Shown here: one piece after another, positions 8,001-16,434 of the stretch | How the letters are laid out: each line of letters starts with the position of its first letter | Position numbering within the stretch: position 1 is the first letter of the stretch | Source of the DNA: Mesorhizobium terrae | GTDB taxonomy: Bacteria > Pseudomonadota > Alphaproteobacteria > Rhizobiales > Rhizobiaceae | Length of the DNA stretch: 64,000 nt | Reading direction: 5' to 3' | Assembly: GCF_008727715.1 (NCBI RefSeq) | Contig: NZ_CP044218.1 | Coordinates: 682,001-746,000 of the forward strand | Program-made: the position numbers and the translations under genes | Notes under the pieces: model-generated | Told to the model about the DNA's origin: nothing | Databases searched by the model: none | The model's input: the letters and a program-made list of their open reading frames with translations, nothing else

Positions 8001-11000
8001 ATGGTCCTCCGAAGCGCCGCGCGTCCAGGGCAGGACATAGGCTTCGCCGGTTTCCGGATCGCGGAAGAAGATATGCGACTTGTGCATCAAGTCCGGCTCG
8101 TCGCCGCGCGCCTGCGGACCGTCCGCCGGTGGCACATAGACGCTCTCGGCACTCTTTGGCAGCGGCCCGAAGCGGGTCGCCGTGATAAAGTGACCGTTCT
8201 CGTCCCGGATCTGCATCGGGCCGCTGTTGCGTCGTCCGACCTGCGAGGAAAGCAGCGTCATGAGGCCGTCGGCAACATTCTGGCGCATGAAACCGCCGTC
8301 GACGATGGATCGACCGAATTCGCCACGGAATTGCGCTATCGCCGCCATTTGATCGGGGCGCGCTGTCGTTTCCAGTTGGTCGAGGAACTGATCGAGGGAT
8401 TTCTTCCCGCCCTTCGGAATGCCGGTAGCAGCGCCGTCGCGCGACGGCTCGACGGCGCGAGCGATCCAGGCTGGTACGGTCAGTTCCTCGCTCTGCCCGT
8501 CGGCAGTTTTGAATGTCACCTGAGCCGTTTCGTCCTTCGCGATGGAACGCGCGGCCTTGGGCGAGCTCGACTTGTACTGGAACCTGACTTCGGCGCTGAA
8601 TGCCAGTGCCCCCGCCGGCAACTGCGGTGTCGAGAGCGAAACGGTGTACCGTGTCGCCGGCGTGCCATCCGCCCCATAGAGGTTCTTGTAGATGTTTCCG
8701 GCACTCGGCATGTAGCGTGGCTGTGGTGTGCCGTCCGGCCGGACGCGAGCCGGCAGCCACGATTTGACCGTCGATTTCACCTTGTAGGTCAGCGAGGTCG
8801 CGATTTTGTCGGGATTTGTCCCGAGCACCCCGGGCAGCCCGTTTCGATCGTTGAAGATGATATCGACCAGCATCGCTTCCGGATTGAGAACCCGCACCTT
8901 CTCGCCGGTCAGAAGGACGATGTCAGCACTAGGAGTCTTGCCCGGAACGGCAGAGAGCCGCAGCCCGCTTATCGTCGGTTCGTCGGCGTATGAAACCGTG
9001 TTGGAAGGGTCGATCTGGCCGGCCTTGACAAGATCGCGGATCGCCTGAATGCCGTTGCCTTGCCCAACCGCGGTGACGAGCTCGCCGGCTTTCGCCGGAT
9101 CCTTGACCACGAACTGGATCTTCAAGACCGTCGATCCGAGGGCTGACTGGATTTGGTCATAGGTCTGTTTGGAGACGATATCGCCTTTTTGTAGCGTGTC
9201 CTTGACCGGTAGTTCCGGTCGCATCTCGATGCCGACGCGTGGAAATTTATCGACCATGCCGACATGATTTGCGACGATCGGCAGCCGCAGGCCGGCTTTG
9301 GTCTCCGTCATCACGCGGCCGAAGGGCAATGCGCCCTCCAATCTGACGTGGCCGGCATTGTTTTCGGCGGGCACACCGAAGAAGTCGTGCTGGCCAGGTG
9401 CAAGCGTCACCTCTGTCCCCTTGAGCGATGGGGAGTAAGTCATTTCAATGACCGTGCCCTCGCCGTCCGGTGTCTTTCCGACGATGGCGGCATCGAACGG
9501 CTTGGCCTCATAGCCGGCCTTGTCGTTGAAAATGCCCTCGCTTGCCTTGCCCGAGAGATCGCTGGCGCGAACCGGCAGGGCCGTTTGCTTGGAGACCGGC
9601 CAGACACCGGCCTGCAGCGCGGTGATGTTCCTGTATTCGCGGGCGCGGTAGGAAACGACGCCCTGCGTGCTCAAGGCATCCTTGAGCGGCGTGAGACTAC
9701 GCTGACTGAAACTGTCGACGATCGACCAGCCAATGGCGCCGAAATCCGTCTTGGTGCCAACACCAAAACCGATGGCGGCTACGGTCGGTGAACCGATACC
9801 GAACGCCTGTCCGGTATTGAGGCGTGTGCGGAACGTCACCCCGACACGCAGGTCCGGCAATACGTCCCGGATCGGAGTCCGCGGCACATAGACGCCATCC
9901 GGTCCGTAGCGGTCAGCCATTTCGCGGCTCGAATAGTAGCTTTTTTCGGTCTCGTACCGATGCAGCAGTTGCTCGTTGGTCAGGCCATCGAGATAGGCTG
10001 ATGGCGTCCGCTCGTCCTTGCCGCTGGTATAGGTGTAACCGCCGGTGTCCCTTTCCGGCATGCCGCTAAAGCTGCGCGTTTCCGGATTCCATACCAGATG
10101 CACCGGACCATCCGTGGTGACCGGCTTGTTCGGCACGATGATCGGATCGCCACCGGCTGGCCCTTTCGTCGGCTTGCCGACCGGATCGACCGGGTCTTTG
10201 GCGGTAACGGTCGGCTGCGATTCGTGTGGAGTGCGGCCTGCCCCTGTCGTCGAGGCGTCTCCTCGAGTCTTCTTTGGCGGAACCACTTCCCCGGGGATCA
10301 CAGGATGGCTTGGGTCGTGGAAAACCTGCTCGCCCGTCGGTCGATAGACTCCGTCCGCGCCCATTTCATGGACGTTCATCGGTTTTCCGGACGGACCTGC
10401 CTCCAGCGCGGGTGGCGATTGACGCGGCCCGCCACCACCGCCCCACGGCGGTGGCTGATTGGCACCACCGCCCCGCGGCGGTGGCTGATTGGCACCACCG
10501 TTTGTGTTGAAACCTTGATCCGTGCCGGGTCGCAGGGTGCGCAGGCCATGTAGGCCGAGGCCCGTGCCGACGACACCGGTGAAGAAACCAGTCAGCGCGT
10601 TCGCGCGCTGGAGGTCCGTCATCTGATTCCAGTTGGTGAGAAGGTCGTAGCCCGACGTTGCGAGAAGTGGCGTGCCCACGACCACCGCTCCCACATCCAT
10701 GCCCCAGGCGGTCTTGTTGAGACCGGAAGAGGTTTGCATGAAGGAACGGGTTTCCGCCGAGATCGCGGAGCCTGACCGGGTTGCACCGATACTGCCGCGG
10801 AAGGCTTGCATGGCGGTCAATTCCTTCCCGGCCATGCCGACCGTGCGAAGACCACTGGAGGCCATCGGCAAAACGGTGGTCGCAACACTGGCGATGTTAA
10901 TGAGCGATTCCGTATCGCCCCATTCGCCGCCATGATCCAGATGGTTCACCTGATTGATGACTGCTCTGGTGCCGAGATAGGCTGCACCCGCGTAAGCGAG

Positions 11001-14000
11001 AGGGGCGGCCACCGGGGCGGCGGGCGTGAATGACAAGATTGTGGCGATGCCAGTCCCGATACCGACAAGCGGATCGACTGCCTTTTCCCAGACCGAGAAG
11101 TTACGCGACTTGACGACCTCGAGCTCGAACTTGCCGTCGCTGCCGGGTTTCATTTGCAGGTTCTTCGGCGCGACGAGCTTGCCGTCTTCGCCGAACTGCG
11201 CGTTGTTGTCCTGGAAGTCGCCAAGATTGGCGAACGACTTACCCGTCACGTCGACATAACGCGTGCCCCCACCTTCTTGGACGGCAAAAAGGATGACCTG
11301 CTGTGTGCCGACCTTGTCATCGACATAGAACAGCGGCACCGCGCGTACTTTTGGGGTGTCTCCGCCGATATCGCGGATTTCTTTCGTGATCTTGCTGACA
11401 GCGTCGCGACCTTCCTTCGTGGAGCGGTCGATGCCCAAGCTATTGGCCACCGTGTCATCCAGCCCGGAACCGCGCCGTTCGTGGAATGTGTTGTCAAAAC
11501 CTTTTGCGAATAATTGTTGGAATTTCGGCTGATAGTTACCGTCGAGCGCCTCCTGCTGGTGCTTGTCGAGATAGCTACGGTCGATCCCGGTGTTGCGATC
11601 CACCATCAGCGAAGGATCGCTGAGGCGCATATTGTGATAGTCGCTGAAGCCCTCAACCTGACGGCGCAGTTCCTCGGCCTGAGTCTTTTGCTGTTGCGTC
11701 GCTTCAAGGACCAATTTGGCAACGGCCAAGCTGGGATCAACCCAACGTCCGCTTGCTTCCTTGTCGCTGGTGTCGAGATCGATCCAGACCGCTTTGCCGC
11801 TTTGGGTGAGTGCGTCCAAGCCGACTTTATCGAACTGTGCGGCAACTTCCGGCGCGACCTTGATCTTACGCCCGCCGCCGAGGTCGATCTCGACAGGCTG
11901 TACGCCATCCGGCAAGGTTCCGGCGGGAACATCGACGGACCCAGGCCCGTGTTGCTTGAATAGATTGTCGAAGTTTGTCTGCAGCGTGGTCAGCTTGGTA
12001 CCAAGATCCTTGATGCTGTCGCCTAACTGCTTGTTGAGAATATCGTTCAGATTTTTTGCCGCCTCGGCCTCGCTTACCTTCAGCGACTGCAACCCGTTTG
12101 CCGTGCACATCGGGACGTCGAAGTTGTTGCCGGAAAGAAGCTGCTGCCAATCCTTGTTGAGCTGCCGATTTTTGTATTTGCTGCGAACGTTCTTGTTGCC
12201 GAGCTCAAAAGTGAGCTGCTGCTCGGTCGTACCTTTTTCGAAATGGTTGACGACCCAAAGCTGACCATCTCGAACCTGTAACTCCTGTGACTGGTAAAGG
12301 CCGAGATAGTCTCCATTGATTCGGCTATGCTTTTTCCCTGGCTCAAAAAGATACTGGTTGTTGCTGCCATATTCGGCAAGCAGCCGTTGTTCGAGATCGG
12401 TCTGCCGAGCTCCCACATCCATCGCTCTCGCATGAGCGTCGAAATAACCTTGATAGGCCCCTGCCAGCTCGAACTGTTTATCGGCTGTTCCCTGTAATGT
12501 TTTGAGATCTTTGTATTGTTGCGAATCTTTCGGCATACCGTTCAGATCCGCTTGACCGACCAGGAAGTCGATCGTCAGCTTGTCGCCCTTGCTTAGATGC
12601 AGTCCGGCCTCTCCGAACAATTTATCGACAGCCGCGTGAGCGGCAATGCCTTCGGCATATTCGGTCTGGCGGTTGGGGCTTGGCTGACCCAGAGCGGACG
12701 CGGCGGGCGCATTCGGGTCGCTGATCGGTTTCAGCTGGCTCTGGTCATTGATTGCCTGTGTGAGAATTTGTCCGGCGCGCTCGTATTCGCCACGGGCGTC
12801 CTGCGCGTTCTTGAGCAGATTGTTGGCCTGCGTCAGCTTGTTTTGCGCATCGGCAAGCGTGCCTTCCGGCTTCTCGGGCGTCCATTCGAGACCGTAAGGA
12901 GCCAGCGCCTCGTTGATGATGCCCTGCGCACCCTTGACCGCGTCCTTGTAGGCAGGATCAAGCATGTAGACGTTGAACTGTGACATGCCCTGGCCGGCCA
13001 GGGCGCGCGTCTCCGTGATGCGGGACAGCGCGATGTTCTCCTTGATGATGGCCTGGGCAACCTGCGGGTCGACCCACGTCCACGCGCCGTCAACCTTCAT
13101 CGGTACCCAATTGCCACCGGAGGGAGCCTTGCCGCGGGGCGGGTCGCCAAACGGGTCGACAACACGGTTCTGACCGTCGAGCTTTGGAGACGCGAGGATG
13201 CCAGCCCCGTACGTTTTCATCAGCGCGGCCTTGTCTAATCCGGCCTGTTTGGCGTCCTCGATGAGGCTGGGCAACGTCTGTCCAGCCAATATACCTTCGA
13301 CAAAGGATTTGACGACCTGACCTTCCTTCGCCTCCGCTGGATCGCTGCTGTTCGGGTTCACGGCCAACAGGGTACGAGCCAGTGCCTCCTGTGTGGTTCC
13401 AACGTCGATCTTCAGGTCCGTTCCGGTGGTGTTGTTGTGCAGGGTCACGCTGCCGTCTGGCTTCGTGGTCAGCGTATAGCCATTGGCCGTAACCTCCACG
13501 GTCGTGCGCGTGCCATTCTCGATCCTGATCTTTTCGCCGGGACGGACGAGGTTCGGATCGCGGGACGTATCGAAAAGCTCCGGATTGGTTTTCCTCAGCT
13601 CATCCAGCGTCACGCCATGTTTCTGCGCGATAAGGGTGAGGTTGTCGTCCGGCTTGACTTCGTAGTCGATCGGCTTGCCATCATTGACCTTTTCGGTGGT
13701 CGTCTTGGTGACGCGGCCATCCTTGTCGGTAACGATCTTGATCTCTGTTCCAGCCTTCGGGTCGACGATGGTCGTTGTGGCCTCACCCGTCTTGGTGTGG
13801 CGGGTGGTATTGCTCGTCTTGCCATTGCCGTCTTCCGATACCGTGGTTTCGGTGTCGCCTTTCGTGGTGACGACAGTGCGTGCGTCGTGCTGATAGTCGT
13901 TGTAATAAACGATCTTCTCACCCGTATGCGGATCGGCAAGTTCCACCGACTGGACGTCGCCATTGTCGCTCTTTGGATCTCCGGTCTTGACCTGATAACC

Positions 14001-15005
14001 GGCCCCCTGCAATTCGGCGATCACCTGTTCCTTGGTCAGGCCCCGGTCTTTCGCGATCTGGTCGATGCTCTTGCCCTTGGCGAGATCGTCCTGAATGCCT
14101 TTTGTGGTGGCACCTCCGGGATCCTGGGTTGGCGCAAGAACGGTCTTCTTCCCGTCAGGTCCGGTCACGGTGGTGACAGGCAGAGCAGACCCACCCTTCG
14201 GCGTCACCGTTTCTACCGACGCGCCATTTGGAAGCGATGTCCGTTCCGTGACGACGCCGGAACCGAGATCGTCTTCGTAGCGGGTGGTCATCGCCCCCGT
14301 TTTGGGATCGTAGTCGCTGGTCTGCTTGCGGCCGAGGCCGTCCCTGACCGGCGTTTCCGCAGGCGCGGCCGACCCATCCTGCACGGCCGCGTAGTAGGTG
14401 TCGTGCTGATAGTCGTAATGGAGCGTGACTGTCTTTTGGTTCCTGGGATCGCTGGTGTCCCTGATCACCGTCGTCTGGACATCGCCATTGTTGCTGGTCG
14501 GATCGGTGACAGTGACTTCCAGGTTGTTACCCGCCCTTATCGCGGCAAGCACCTGCTCGTTCGTCATCCCTCGTTCTGACGCGATCTTGTTGATGCTTTT
14601 GCCCTTTTTCACATCGTCGATGATGCTGTGGGCCGTCATATCCGCGGCGGGATCCTTTTCGGGCGTGCCGGTGTTCAACTTGACGGGAGCAAAGGCCAAA
14701 GTCGTCGGCTGAGTGTAGAGCGCAGGCTGAGCGCCTGCGCCATTGCTCGGTGTTCCAGCATTGGCGGGAACGTTTCCGTTGGCAGGCGTCGCATCGGGTT
14801 GCTGCAAGGCATCGAGCTTGCCGGTGACCTGATCAAGCTCCTGGCGCGCGCTGGCCGCCCATTCACGCTCGCCCATCTTGTTGGCAAGCCTGATCTGTTC
14901 TCTGAGCTGGGCGGCCTGGGCTTCCAACTGCGCGATCTGCGCTGCATTGGCTTTAGGATCGACCCTTGGCGCGGGGTTCAGCTTCGGCATTATCGGACGA
15001 ACCAC
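5076..15005 (-). CDS. Giant LysM/SH3 protein with embedded PD-(D/E)XK nuclease-like domain
   Basis: A protein of about 3300 residues inside the T3SS locus. In order: a coiled-coil N-terminus (AQIAQLEAQAAQLREQIRL); two related modules each opening with KGKSI-x-IA-x-RG; a LysM domain (DNA about 13490-13670); long helical regions; a small-residue hydrophobic stretch near 10990-11060; a Gly/Pro/Gln linker (10433-10500); two copies of a VPPADGP...RGASE module flanking a nuclease-like domain (7560-7910); repeats of the type IPWLKPEQVAALTEQQF (6480-7130); hydrophobic segments (5680-6270); an SH3b domain (about 5300-5510); and a final LysM (5076-5260). The frame is open to 15161 but that end overlaps rpiR. 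A GTG at 15005 has GGAGG eight bases upstream, better than the ATG at 14990. No signal peptide is visible. Secretion through the adjacent T3SS is an inference. Confidence 0.85.
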   Translation of the reverse strand: MVRPIMPKLNPAPRVDPKANAAQIAQLEAQAAQLREQIRLANKMGEREWAASARQELDQVTGKLDALQQPDATPANGNVPANAGTPSNGAGAQPALYTQPTTLAFAPVKLNTGTPEKDPAADMTAHSIIDDVKKGKSINKIASERGMTNEQVLAAIRAGNNLEVTVTDPTSNNGDVQTTVIRDTSDPRNQKTVTLHYDYQHDTYYAAVQDGSAAPAETPVRDGLGRKQTSDYDPKTGAMTTRYEDDLGSGVVTERTSLPNGASVETVTPKGGSALPVTTVTGPDGKKTVLAPTQDPGGATTKGIQDDLAKGKSIDQIAKDRGLTKEQVIAELQGAGYQVKTGDPKSDNGDVQSVELADPHTGEKIVYYNDYQHDARTVVTTKGDTETTVSEDGNGKTSNTTRHTKTGEATTTIVDPKAGTEIKIVTDKDGRVTKTTTEKVNDGKPIDYEVKPDDNLTLIAQKHGVTLDELRKTNPELFDTSRDPNLVRPGEKIRIENGTRTTVEVTANGYTLTTKPDGSVTLHNNTTGTDLKIDVGTTQEALARTLLAVNPNSSDPAEAKEGQVVKSFVEGILAGQTLPSLIEDAKQAGLDKAALMKTYGAGILASPKLDGQNRVVDPFGDPPRGKAPSGGNWVPMKVDGAWTWVDPQVAQAIIKENIALSRITETRALAGQGMSQFNVYMLDPAYKDAVKGAQGIINEALAPYGLEWTPEKPEGTLADAQNKLTQANNLLKNAQDARGEYERAGQILTQAINDQSQLKPISDPNAPAASALGQPSPNRQTEYAEGIAAHAAVDKLFGEAGLHLSKGDKLTIDFLVGQADLNGMPKDSQQYKDLKTLQGTADKQFELAGAYQGYFDAHARAMDVGARQTDLEQRLLAEYGSNNQYLFEPGKKHSRINGDYLGLYQSQELQVRDGQLWVVNHFEKGTTEQQLTFELGNKNVRSKYKNRQLNKDWQQLLSGNNFDVPMCTANGLQSLKVSEAEAAKNLNDILNKQLGDSIKDLGTKLTTLQTNFDNLFKQHGPGSVDVPAGTLPDGVQPVEIDLGGGRKIKVAPEVAAQFDKVGLDALTQSGKAVWIDLDTSDKEASGRWVDPSLAVAKLVLEATQQQKTQAEELRRQVEGFSDYHNMRLSDPSLMVDRNTGIDRSYLDKHQQEALDGNYQPKFQQLFAKGFDNTFHERRGSGLDDTVANSLGIDRSTKEGRDAVSKITKEIRDIGGDTPKVRAVPLFYVDDKVGTQQVILFAVQEGGGTRYVDVTGKSFANLGDFQDNNAQFGEDGKLVAPKNLQMKPGSDGKFELEVVKSRNFSVWEKAVDPLVGIGTGIATILSFTPAAPVAAPLAYAGAAYLGTRAVINQVNHLDHGGEWGDTESLINIASVATTVLPMASSGLRTVGMAGKELTAMQAFRGSIGATRSGSAISAETRSFMQTSSGLNKTAWGMDVGAVVVGTPLLATSGYDLLTNWNQMTDLQRANALTGFFTGVVGTGLGLHGLRTLRPGTDQGFNTNGGANQPPPRGGGANQPPPWGGGGGPRQSPPALEAGPSGKPMNVHEMGADGVYRPTGEQVFHDPSHPVIPGEVVPPKKTRGDASTTGAGRTPHESQPTVTAKDPVDPVGKPTKGPAGGDPIIVPNKPVTTDGPVHLVWNPETRSFSGMPERDTGGYTYTSGKDERTPSAYLDGLTNEQLLHRYETEKSYYSSREMADRYGPDGVYVPRTPIRDVLPDLRVGVTFRTRLNTGQAFGIGSPTVAAIGFGVGTKTDFGAIGWSIVDSFSQRSLTPLKDALSTQGVVSYRAREYRNITALQAGVWPVSKQTALPVRASDLSGKASEGIFNDKAGYEAKPFDAAIVGKTPDGEGTVIEMTYSPSLKGTEVTLAPGQHDFFGVPAENNAGHVRLEGALPFGRVMTETKAGLRLPIVANHVGMVDKFPRVGIEMRPELPVKDTLQKGDIVSKQTYDQIQSALGSTVLKIQFVVKDPAKAGELVTAVGQGNGIQAIRDLVKAGQIDPSNTVSYADEPTISGLRLSAVPGKTPSADIVLLTGEKVRVLNPEAMLVDIIFNDRNGLPGVLGTNPDKIATSLTYKVKSTVKSWLPARVRPDGTPQPRYMPSAGNIYKNLYGADGTPATRYTVSLSTPQLPAGALAFSAEVRFQYKSSSPKAARSIAKDETAQVTFKTADGQSEELTVPAWIARAVEPSRDGAATGIPKGGKKSLDQFLDQLETTARPDQMAAIAQFRGEFGRSIVDGGFMRQNVADGLMTLLSSQVGRRNSGPMQIRDENGHFITATRFGPLPKSAESVYVPPADGPQARGDEPDLMHKSHIFFRDPETGEAYVLPWTRGASEDHVPSGTGRPEGEAMPPEAAPARKALEAAPPTTFSLQQIRNMRQPEKWKAGEVYTRELNGSLGEVHFPVQANPTGPHPVFGDGGRYVDAPVFKNPDVIEAIEVKTYHRWTTIKGVAQMREVPLTPKLQEQINKDVALRNENPKYQPRWVFLDAPPSAELQGALDQAGIVGNIFGHNKPAAAVETPRTIELKDKDGEVIVAAMLGTEPRGPEQVYIPPVDGPRLAADAPETLSKTHILVYDPDSGEPVVLPWIRGASEEHVPDGTQSPPPGSASNSGPHSRDAVRAIPLEQVQNLNMAEFQPTQIPWLKPEQVAALTEQQFHNLDRAGLLPYLTKSQLRGIPKAKTSFLNIAGLDERQIPWVTKGQVSNMTGQQFVDLGVAGLTHHLIKPQVQAIKGDTIEFVDVSTLENRQIQWFKPGQVAKFTSPQFERLGETGLLKNLGERQVQAIPETMVGFLNMTKFDPKQVPWLTEKQIPALTRDQWGGFTIHHTEALTQPQIEAVTAKQFEEMSPGQFRKFTLEQFEWMGVDQTNALSVLQLTTFRATHKKSMTPEQRVLVDSALAYSRTKEYKTALETFGAMASTSYTLWSTLPPTWTATAGAVSFGVRGLVFGTQAVFPNATAAHKPFGRFLNALGGATFIAAAPGAATGLVQGKDLVVNSTFTLGNMVYGTKSMLQSFTGRPVIRNLAEYLAGPGYVLGCAVYTVNSWPAPIATVAGTMFTFGCAEFWASAIRTDRVNSRSVPRADAETAAAEKSDKKWAAWDRWTLGITFGVGMLLFSLDALLGEPWNAAKPPPIPDPEKSDDKSGVDGKQPGDGTDKPDPGTKEPPQTFPQLVVLADDGLNLRAQPSGSAAVVTVLQPGSFVEQTAKPSTDSTGTTWLPVEGYGPDGKMHTGWVSGDLVKAHPDGASTPDGRTNPKLEQSGYRWVDVKSGDSIRLIATTNSTNVADTVVLNMDHILSPDIIFAGDRIYLPTATVG
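6480..7130 (-). repeat. Degenerate protein repeat array in the giant protein
   Basis: The giant protein carries at least four copies of a unit of about 55 residues with the pattern (Q)IPWLKxxQVxxLTxQQF-x-L-x-x-x-GLL, separated by a linker ending FLNI/FVDV/FLNM. Copies begin near DNA 7110, 6940, 6775 and 6610, and shorter LTxxQ units continue to about 6420. DNA identity between copies is low, so this is an old duplication kept at protein level, probably a solenoid or binding surface. Confidence 0.6.
7560..7910 (-). other. Predicted PD-(D/E)XK (Tox-REase-like) domain within the giant protein
   Basis: The translated segment begins WKAGEVYTRELNGSLGEVHF and contains GGRYVDAPVF, then IEAIEVKTYHR, then a helix REVPLTPKLQEQINKDVALR and PRWVFLDAPPSAELQGAL. 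The Asp codon at 7743-7745, Glu at 7701-7703 and Lys at 7695-7697 give a D-(13)-E-x-K spacing, followed by a conserved Gln in the QINKD helix. This is the layout of restriction-endonuclease-fold toxin domains found at the ends of polymorphic toxins. Nuclease activity is inferred from the motif only. Confidence 0.6.
10433..10500. repeat. 30-base direct tandem repeat (two and a quarter copies)
   Basis: Copies at 10433-10462 and 10463-10492 differ by one base, and a partial third copy (CACCACCG) fills 10493-10500. The repeat encodes GANQPPPRGG / GANQPPPWGG in the giant protein, a flexible Pro/Gly linker between the N-terminal and C-terminal halves. The unit length is a multiple of three, so copy-number change would keep the frame. 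Confidence 0.85.
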
Positions 15006-15081
15006 GTGAACGACCTCCGCAATGTGCTTCGCCCTTTGGGGGCTGGCCGAAGGTCCGTCCGATAAGCACCCAGGAAGAATG

Positions 15082-15942
15082 CTAGCGAGCGGCCTTCCAA
15101 TAGACGCCGAAGGCAGCGAGCTGCTCTTGCGACTGTTTGAATTTCTCGACGGCGTCGACATCGGTCAGCGGGGTGGCCAGAGCGACCAGGATTTCAACCG
15201 CGGCGAATGCCGGCACCATGCTTGGGAAAAACGAACTTGAATTCGATGTCACCACGATTGTCTCGCGCGCCATGCGCGCCAGCGGAGAGACGCTGCTGTC
15301 GGTAATGGCCAGTACCGCCGCGCCCTGGCTTGCGGACTGACGGGCAAAATCGATGGTAGCGCGTTCGTAGGGCGCGGACCCGACGACGAGCACGACATCG
15401 CCAACCTTGGCATCCAGCAGTGCCTCGGCGCCAGCCACGAGCACGGCCTTGCGGTCCTCGCCGAGGAGCGGCGAAATCGTCTGCACGAAATGGCTGGCGA
15501 CCGAACGCGAGGGTCCGAAGCCCAAACCAAAAATGGTCGTCGACCCGGCAATCAGCTTGGCGGCTGCCAGAAACTGCATGGCACTGCCATATTCGCCGAG
15601 ACTGGCGATCTGAGCGGCGAGCGTATCCGCCGCGATACCAGCCGCCGGGTAATCCGGATCCTGTTGCGGCAACGGGTTGGCGCGCGCGCCCTCGCCTGCA
15701 CCGCGCTCACGCAGGGCGCGAGCGTACAGGCTGCGTATATCCTCGTAGCCGTCGAGGCCAAGCCAGCGCGCCAGCCGCATCATGGTGCTGTGCGATACAC
15801 CCGCCTGACTGGCCTGCTTGCGCATGGACATCAAGGCGACGCCCTGAGGGTCGTCAAGCACAAAACGTGCCGCAACCTGCAGCTGCGGCGGCATCGTTTC
15901 GAATCGCTCCACGAGCAGTTCCGACAAAGGACCTTTTTCCAT
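15082..15942 (-). CDS. RpiR/MurR-family transcriptional regulator (HTH + SIS)
   Basis: The 286-residue product has an RpiR helix-turn-helix (residues about 5-80: ARFVLDDPQGVALMSMRKQASQAGVSHSTMMRLARWLG) and a SIS sugar-isomerase domain (about 125-260: GLGFGPSRSVASHFVQTI, VLVVGSAPY, AAVLAITDSSVSPLA). RpiR proteins bind phosphosugars or related metabolites. It lies 76 bases upstream of the giant gene on the same strand and is divergent from the rightward T3SS operon, so it is placed to sense metabolic state and control either. An inverted repeat in the divergent gap (16003-16031) is a candidate operator. Confidence 0.9.
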   Translation of the reverse strand: MEKGPLSELLVERFETMPPQLQVAARFVLDDPQGVALMSMRKQASQAGVSHSTMMRLARWLGLDGYEDIRSLYARALRERGAGEGARANPLPQQDPDYPAAGIAADTLAAQIASLGEYGSAMQFLAAAKLIAGSTTIFGLGFGPSRSVASHFVQTISPLLGEDRKAVLVAGAEALLDAKVGDVVLVVGSAPYERATIDFARQSASQGAAVLAITDSSVSPLARMARETIVVTSNSSSFFPSMVPAFAAVEILVALATPLTDVDAVEKFKQSQEQLAAFGVYWKAAR

Positions 15943-16002
15943 TTCCTAAACCCCAATTTGCCCGGTTCGAATTTTACCTGCAGCCCGCCGACAATGCAAC
16001 AG

Positions 16003-16031
16003 TTGGAATTTTCGTGATTTACGCATTCCAA
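16003..16031. promoter_or_regulatory. Inverted repeat TTGGAAT-N15-ATTCCAA, candidate RpiR operator
   Basis: Two perfect seven-base arms (16003-16009 and 16025-16031) separated by 15 bases, centre-to-centre spacing 22 bases, or two helical turns. It lies 61 bases upstream of the rpiR start and 111 bases upstream of the first gene of the rightward T3SS operon. The link to RpiR is by position only. Confidence 0.45.
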
Positions 16032-16141
16032 ATGGACTTTCTATTTCCGCGGCGCTGCACTAAGTTTGAGCGGCAATCTAAAGAGAGTCCATTACGCCGG
16101 GCTGTCACGATTGCGTGGAATGGTTCCTCAAGGAGACAGTC

Positions 16142-16315
16142 ATGACCACTACCCCTCCCGTCAACGGCGGAAGTCCGGAGCAGAACCTGGACAAGATGAT
16201 CAAGCAGCAGGAGCGGATGTTCGGCCTGGAGATCAACAAAGAGATCGCCAAGTCCCAGCACGACATGTTGATGAGCACCGCCAGGACGCTTGGCCAGTCG
16301 GCCGAAAAGGCCTGA
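16142..16315 (+). CDS. 57-residue protein, candidate T3SS needle/pilin subunit
   Basis: The ATG at 16142 is preceded by AAGGAG. The product has a short disordered Pro/Thr/Gly N-terminus (MTTTPPVNGGSPEQN) and a helical, Met/Gln-rich rest (LDKMIKQQERMFGLEINKEI, KSQHDMLMSTARTL), with no Cys, Trp or signal peptide. Needle and Hrp-type pilin subunits (SctF, rhizobial NopA) are small, helical and encoded first in such operons; the proposal fits size, composition and position but no diagnostic motif is seen. It is followed by a hairpin before sctD, which could give it higher expression than the downstream genes. Confidence 0.7.
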   Translation: MTTTPPVNGGSPEQNLDKMIKQQERMFGLEINKEIAKSQHDMLMSTARTLGQSAEKA

Positions 16316-16340
16316 GGCGCAAGGTTTATCGCCTATTCCG

Positions 16341-16364
16341 CGCCGCCGGAGGTTGCCGGCGGCG
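16341..16364 (+). terminator. GC hairpin between the needle candidate and sctD
   Basis: A perfect nine-base stem CGCCGCCGG / CCGGCGGCG with a six-base loop, followed after a few bases by a short TTT run. It can act as a leaky terminator or as an mRNA 3'-stabiliser and lies 25 bases after the small gene's stop. The weak T-tract argues against full termination, and no strong promoter is obvious before sctD. Confidence 0.55.
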
Positions 16365-16434
16365 TGCTGTTTCCCGGCGCGTGACTATCGTGCCGGCCGA
16401 AATGTGAAATCGTTTTGGCAGGAGGTTGAAAAGC

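Noticed and set aside
15006..15161. N-terminal extension of the giant protein to 15161
   Set aside because: It overlaps the end of the rpiR gene by 80 bases and lacks a ribosome site, while GGAGG stands before the GTG at 15005.
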